Shown here one piece after another: positions 7,165-9,917 of a stretch of DNA of 9,917 bases; positions within the stretch are counted from its first letter, which is position 1; each line of letters starts with the position of its first letter. The DNA is taken from assembly GCA_021776015.1 (NCBI GenBank), contig JAJFGT010000050.1, positions 1 to 9,917 on the forward strand, in the 5' to 3' direction. This stretch comes from Alphaproteobacteria bacterium. Its GTDB lineage: Bacteria; Pseudomonadota; Alphaproteobacteria; Micavibrionales; Micavibrionaceae. A program made the position numbers and the translations under genes. The notes under the pieces were generated by a model. It did not search any database and was not told where the DNA came from. It saw only the letters and a list, made by a program, of their open reading frames with translations.

Positions 7165-7665
7165 ATGAAATTGAATGAATTGAGCCCTAAAGAAGGATCT
7201 ACTAAAAATCGTACACGTGTTGGACGTGGTATTGGATCTGGTAAAGGGAAAACAGGTGGACGTGGTGTTAAAGGTCAGAAGTCACGATCTGGTGTTTCTA
7301 TCAATGGTTTTGAGGGAGGTCAAATGCCTCTCTATAAACGCTTACCAAAGCGTGGGTTTCATAATCCATTTGCAAAACATTATGTTACGATAACATTGGC
7401 ACGTCTTCAAAGCGCGATTGATGCTAAACAGATTGATGCTAAAAAAGAGATTACAGAAGAAGTTCTTGTTTCTTCAAAAGTTATTCGTCGCCTTAGAGAT
7501 GGTGTTCGCCTTCTTGGGACAGGTGAGATCAAAACAAAAGTTAATCTAAAGATTACAGGGACAACAAAACCCGCTCAGGCTGCTGTTGAAAAAGCTGGTG
7601 GGAAAATTGAATTGATCGTTCAAAATGTGGCACCAATTAAAAATGGCAAAACAAGTAAGGCATAA
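7165..7665 (+). CDS. rplO: 50S ribosomal protein L15
   Basis: L15 joins late in large-subunit assembly and binds 23S rRNA. The 166-residue product starts [20 protein letters not shown] and has the glycine/basic signature [20 protein letters not shown] near residues 21-40, then [19 protein letters not shown] and a C-terminal domain ending around [11 protein letters not shown]. The length is slightly above the 144 of E. coli and within the range of alphaproteobacteria. GGAG at 7154-7157 lies 7 nt before the ATG. It is the last ribosomal gene here. In the usual operon secY would follow, but the next gene is a tRNA. Confidence 0.98.
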   Translation: MKLNELSPKEGSTKNRTRVGRGIGSGKGKTGGRGVKGQKSRSGVSINGFEGGQMPLYKRLPKRGFHNPFAKHYVTITLARLQSAIDAKQIDAKKEITEEVLVSSKVIRRLRDGVRLLGTGEIKTKVNLKITGTTKPAQAAVEKAGGKIELIVQNVAPIKNGKTSKA

Positions 7666-7727
7666 ACCCCTTCCTTTAGTCTTTTTATAGAAAAAGCATT
7701 AAAATAAATCGTCCTTTACCATGTTTT

Positions 7728-7803
7728 GGGCCCGTAGCTCAGCTGGGAGAGCGCTACACTGGCAGTGTAGAGGTCGGCGGTTCGAGACCGCTCGGGTCCA
7801 CCA
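7728..7803 (+). tRNA. tRNA-Ala, anticodon GGC
   Basis: A complete 76-nt cloverleaf can be folded. The acceptor stem is GGGCCCG (7728-7734) with CGGGTCC (7793-7799), including the G3-U70 pair at 7730 and 7797 that is the main identity element for alanyl-tRNA synthetase. The D arm is GCTC/GAGC, the anticodon stem is CTACA/TGTAG with the loop CTGGCAG, so the anticodon is GGC (7761-7763) and reads GCC and GCU. The T arm has the TTCGAGA loop (7781-7787). The discriminator is A and CCA is encoded at 7801-7803. It lies 62 nt after rplO and 51 nt before murI, so co-transcription with either is possible. No clear promoter or terminator is visible around it. Confidence 0.97.
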
Positions 7804-7854
7804 AAAACTCCTGTGTTTACTTATAAGAGTATCTGACCCAAGGATTTTAACCGT

Positions 7855-8661
7855 ATGAAAATAGGTATCTTTGACTCTGGTTTGGGAGGGCTTATTATTA
7901 CAAAAGCGATTTCTGATCGGTTACCAACCTATGATACTATCTACTATGGAGATACGCTGAATGTTCCCTATGGGAGTAGATCGCCTGAAGCTGTTTTAAA
8001 CCATACACAGGCTGCTATGGATGTTTTATTTGCCCAAGAGTGTCAATTGATTGTCATGGCATGTAATACAGCAAATGCGTCATCTTTACAAAAATTACAA
8101 CAGACATATTTACCTAGAACATATCCTGACCGTCGTATTTTAGGCGTGGTTATTCCTACGTTAGAAACGGCTCATGAACGGCAATATACACGGATTGGTG
8201 TTTTGGCAACGCAAAGTCTCGTCTCTTCAAAAGTTTATGAAGAAGAACTTCATAAAATAAACCCAAAGATACAAGTTTTTTCACAAAGCTGTCCATTGTT
8301 GGTGCCTTTGATTGAAAACGATGGTTTAAAATGGATTGATCCTATTCTACAGGAGTATCTTGAGCCTCTTCTTCAGAATAATGTAGAGGCTATTATTTTG
8401 GGCTGTACTCATTATCCTCTTTTAAAAACACATATTCAAAAATTCTTAGAAAAAACATCGATAGAGTTAATTTCTCAAGATGAAATTATACCAGATAAAT
8501 TAGCTGATTATCTTGTGCGTCACCCTGAAATTGAGGGTTCTTTAAGCCAAGAGGGGCGACATGAGTTCTTTGTGAGTGATCTTACGGACGCTTATTCTAA
8601 GACAGCCCACTATATTTATGGGCAAGATGTTCCTCTTTCTCTTATTTCATCTTCTTTGTAA
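7855..8661 (+). CDS. murI: glutamate racemase
   Basis: This enzyme interconverts L- and D-glutamate without a cofactor, supplying D-glutamate for the peptidoglycan stem peptide in the cytoplasm. The 268-residue product has normal length. Conserved features are the N-terminal FDSGLGG with Asp7-Ser8, the first catalytic cysteine at residue 70 in MACNTANA, and the second at residue 184 in GCTHYPLL, which give the two-base mechanism typical of the Asp/Glu racemase family. The ATG is preceded by AGGA at 7841-7844. The 3' end overlaps the convergent CCA-enzyme gene by 20 bp. Its place directly after tRNA-Ala, where secY would be expected, marks a break of the spc operon. It implies the organism makes peptidoglycan or has kept that pathway. 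Confidence 0.95.
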   Translation: MKIGIFDSGLGGLIITKAISDRLPTYDTIYYGDTLNVPYGSRSPEAVLNHTQAAMDVLFAQECQLIVMACNTANASSLQKLQQTYLPRTYPDRRILGVVIPTLETAHERQYTRIGVLATQSLVSSKVYEEELHKINPKIQVFSQSCPLLVPLIENDGLKWIDPILQEYLEPLLQNNVEAIILGCTHYPLLKTHIQKFLEKTSIELISQDEIIPDKLADYLVRHPEIEGSLSQEGRHEFFVSDLTDAYSKTAHYIYGQDVPLSLISSSL

Positions 8662-9835
8662 GCTGAGCCAGGCAGTCTTCTCTAGTAGGCTGAAAATCAT
8701 TTTGGATCCACCAGTCTTCAAGTTCCTTAAGGCGTCTCCCAAGCTCTTCACCTTCAGACAGCCCGTGTTTAAGTAAATCTATTCCTTTGAGAGGAAATGC
8801 AGGTTTTTCCCATGTCTTTGATACAGTGATATCTTCATCAGTTCCTGTGTGTTGAGCCATGCGAAAAAGAAGAGCTTGTTGTCCGACATCTTTCCCGTAT
8901 TTATATAAAAGGAGTGCGGTCGTTAATTTGTTTTGAGTAGAGGCTTCTTGTAATTTCTTTAAAAAATGGACTTGTTTCTTGCTTAGAGATAAAACAGATC
9001 GACATATCTGTAATTGATATTCAAACAAACAAAAAACGAGAGGTGTTTCATTATACAGATCGTATCGTTTTTGAAGGTTGGCTATATGATGAAATGTATC
9101 TAAGTCGGGTATTGCAGGACTTATTTCTGAATACACATTGTTATTATGCATTGTTTTCAAAATGGATGTTGGGTCATTCTGATAGATATTGATCGAGCAT
9201 ATTTTAAATATTTCATCCGTGATACGTTCTCGAGATAATGTTTTAAGAAGGGTCGCATTTTCTCTACATGCTTTCAAACTGATCGTATCGATAGAGTTGT
9301 TTCCAATTTGTGTTGAAAAGCGATAAAAACGGAGGATACGAAGCGCATCTTCTTGAATGCGTTGAGTAGGATCCCCAACAAAGCGGATAATTCTTTCTTG
9401 TGTGTCTAAAAGACCAGTTCCTAAGGGATCAAAAATTTCTCCCTCACTATCCATATAGAGAGCATTCACAGTAAAATCTCGTCGTGTGGCGTCCTCTTCC
9501 CATGATTGCGTATAACAAATCGTTGCAAATCGTCCATCTGTTTCTATATCTTTACGGAGTGTTGTAATTTCAAAGCCCTGTTTTTCAAAAATGGCCGTGA
9601 CTGTTCCATGTTTTATGCCTGTGGGGAGAGCTTTTATACCAGCTTTTTGACATTTTTGAATGATTTGATCAGGAGTCCATAATGTTGCAAAGTCAATGTC
9701 AGAAACGGGGCTCTTCATAAGATGATTTCGTACGGCACCTCCTACAATTCGGAGCATAGGGCGATCTTCTGTGTCCAATATCTCAAAGAGTTTTTTGACA
9801 CCTGCTATTTCCAAAAATTCAGGTTTATAATTCAT
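8642..9835 (-). CDS. cca: CCA-adding tRNA nucleotidyltransferase (class II, poly(A) polymerase family)
   Basis: The enzyme adds or repairs the 3' CCA of tRNAs. The 397-residue product shows class II nucleotidyltransferase motifs in order: the GGAVRN loop around residues 32-37, the metal-binding DID at 46-48, PTGIKHGTVTA at 71-81, ATRRDFTVNAL with RRD at 118-120, and RIQEDALRILRFYRF with EDALR at 162-166. The last two argue for CCA addition, with the nucleotide-selecting EDxxR. The Asp usually after VR is Asn here; I believe that variant occurs in other alphaproteobacteria, and the metal-binding residues are kept. A bacterial poly(A) polymerase is the alternative, less likely. The ATG has no good Shine-Dalgarno. 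It converges with murI, overlapping its end. Confidence 0.92.
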   Translation of the reverse strand: MNYKPEFLEIAGVKKLFEILDTEDRPMLRIVGGAVRNHLMKSPVSDIDFATLWTPDQIIQKCQKAGIKALPTGIKHGTVTAIFEKQGFEITTLRKDIETDGRFATICYTQSWEEDATRRDFTVNALYMDSEGEIFDPLGTGLLDTQERIIRFVGDPTQRIQEDALRILRFYRFSTQIGNNSIDTISLKACRENATLLKTLSRERITDEIFKICSINIYQNDPTSILKTMHNNNVYSEISPAIPDLDTFHHIANLQKRYDLYNETPLVFCLFEYQLQICRSVLSLSKKQVHFLKKLQEASTQNKLTTALLLYKYGKDVGQQALLFRMAQHTGTDEDITVSKTWEKPAFPLKGIDLLKHGLSEGEELGRRLKELEDWWIQNDFQPTREDCLAQLTKKMK

Positions 9836-9841
9836 CTTATT

Positions 9842-9870
9842 GTTTTATCTGATGGAAAGAGCGTGGTAAA
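9842..9870 (-). promoter_or_regulatory. possible promoter of the CCA-enzyme gene
   Basis: On the minus strand TTTACC (9865-9870) and TAAAAC (9842-9847) resemble -35 and -10 hexamers, each matching four of six consensus bases, with a 17-nt spacer. The -10 lies 6 nt from the ATG at 9835, so transcription would start at or near that ATG, giving a leaderless or nearly leaderless mRNA. That fits the lack of a Shine-Dalgarno. The matches are modest and the DNA is AT-rich. Confidence 0.3.
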
Positions 9871-9889
9871 CCATAAAGGGGTGTATCCT

Positions 9890-9917
9890 ATGAAAACTTA
9901 TTTTCTTCTGTACAACT
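9890..9917 (+). CDS. possible start of a gene running off the window
   Basis: An ATG at 9890 opens a frame reading MKTYFLLYN up to the end of the window. It is preceded by AGGGG at 9877-9881 with an 8-nt spacer, a plausible ribosome binding site. Lys near the N-terminus followed by hydrophobic residues could start a signal peptide, but nine codons are too few to say. If real it is divergent from the CCA-enzyme gene, with 54 nt between the two starts. I cannot name a product. Confidence 0.3.

Noticed and set aside
7681..7696. CTTTTT/AAAAAG hairpin after rplO as a terminator
   Set aside because: The stem is only six A-T-rich pairs and no T-tract follows, so it is too weak to call an intrinsic terminator.
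7675..7705. Promoter for the tRNA with TAAAAT at 7700-7705
   Set aside because: The -10 is moderate, but the best upstream hexamer (TTTAGT, 19 nt away) fits poorly, so it could be chance in AT-rich DNA.
8576..8776. Plus-strand frame across the murI and CCA-enzyme ends
   Set aside because: It overlaps both secure genes in other frames and has no recognisable features.

Overview
The window is a section of a bacterial chromosome. It carries most of an S10-spc type ribosomal protein cluster, then a tRNA-Ala gene, a glutamate racemase gene (murI) and, on the opposite strand, a CCA-adding tRNA nucleotidyltransferase gene. The DNA is AT-rich. The L2, L22, S3, S8, L15 and CCA-enzyme sequences look alphaproteobacterial, for example the L22 start with DNEARA...[10 protein letters not shown], the S8 end NVGGEVLC.VF and the L15 block [17 protein letters not shown]-richness and a broken spc operon would fit a host-associated lineage such as Holosporales or a relative. 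That placement is inference, because the window has no rRNA.

Positions 1-7665 hold seventeen ribosomal protein genes, all on the + strand, in the classical order: rplB (5' end missing), rpsS, rplV, rpsC, rplP, rpmC, rpsQ, rplN, rplX, rplE, rpsN, rpsH, rplF, rplR, rpsE, rpmD, rplO. Most gaps are 1-40 nt and nearly every gene has a purine-rich Shine-Dalgarno sequence, so they are probably one long transcript with translational coupling. The one larger gap is the 85 nt between rplP and rpmC, which contains an inverted repeat. L29, S17 and L30 each carry an Ala/Lys/Pro-rich extension not expected from the core family.

Positions 7666-7854 hold tRNA-Ala(GGC) with an encoded CCA end. In the usual operon, secY, adk, rpsM, rpsK, rpoA and rplQ would follow rplO. 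None is here, so the operon is broken at this point.

Positions 7855-9835 hold murI (+) and the CCA enzyme gene (-), which converge and overlap by 20 bp at their 3' ends. The last bases may start another + strand gene, too short to identify.

Overall the content is core housekeeping: ribosome assembly, tRNA supply and repair, and peptidoglycan precursor supply. I found no defence system, mobile element or CRISPR array, and no clear evidence of an undescribed system. The points worth a second look are the missing secY half of the operon, the shared Lys/Ala tails, unusual substitutions in S8, and a few possible internal control sites.
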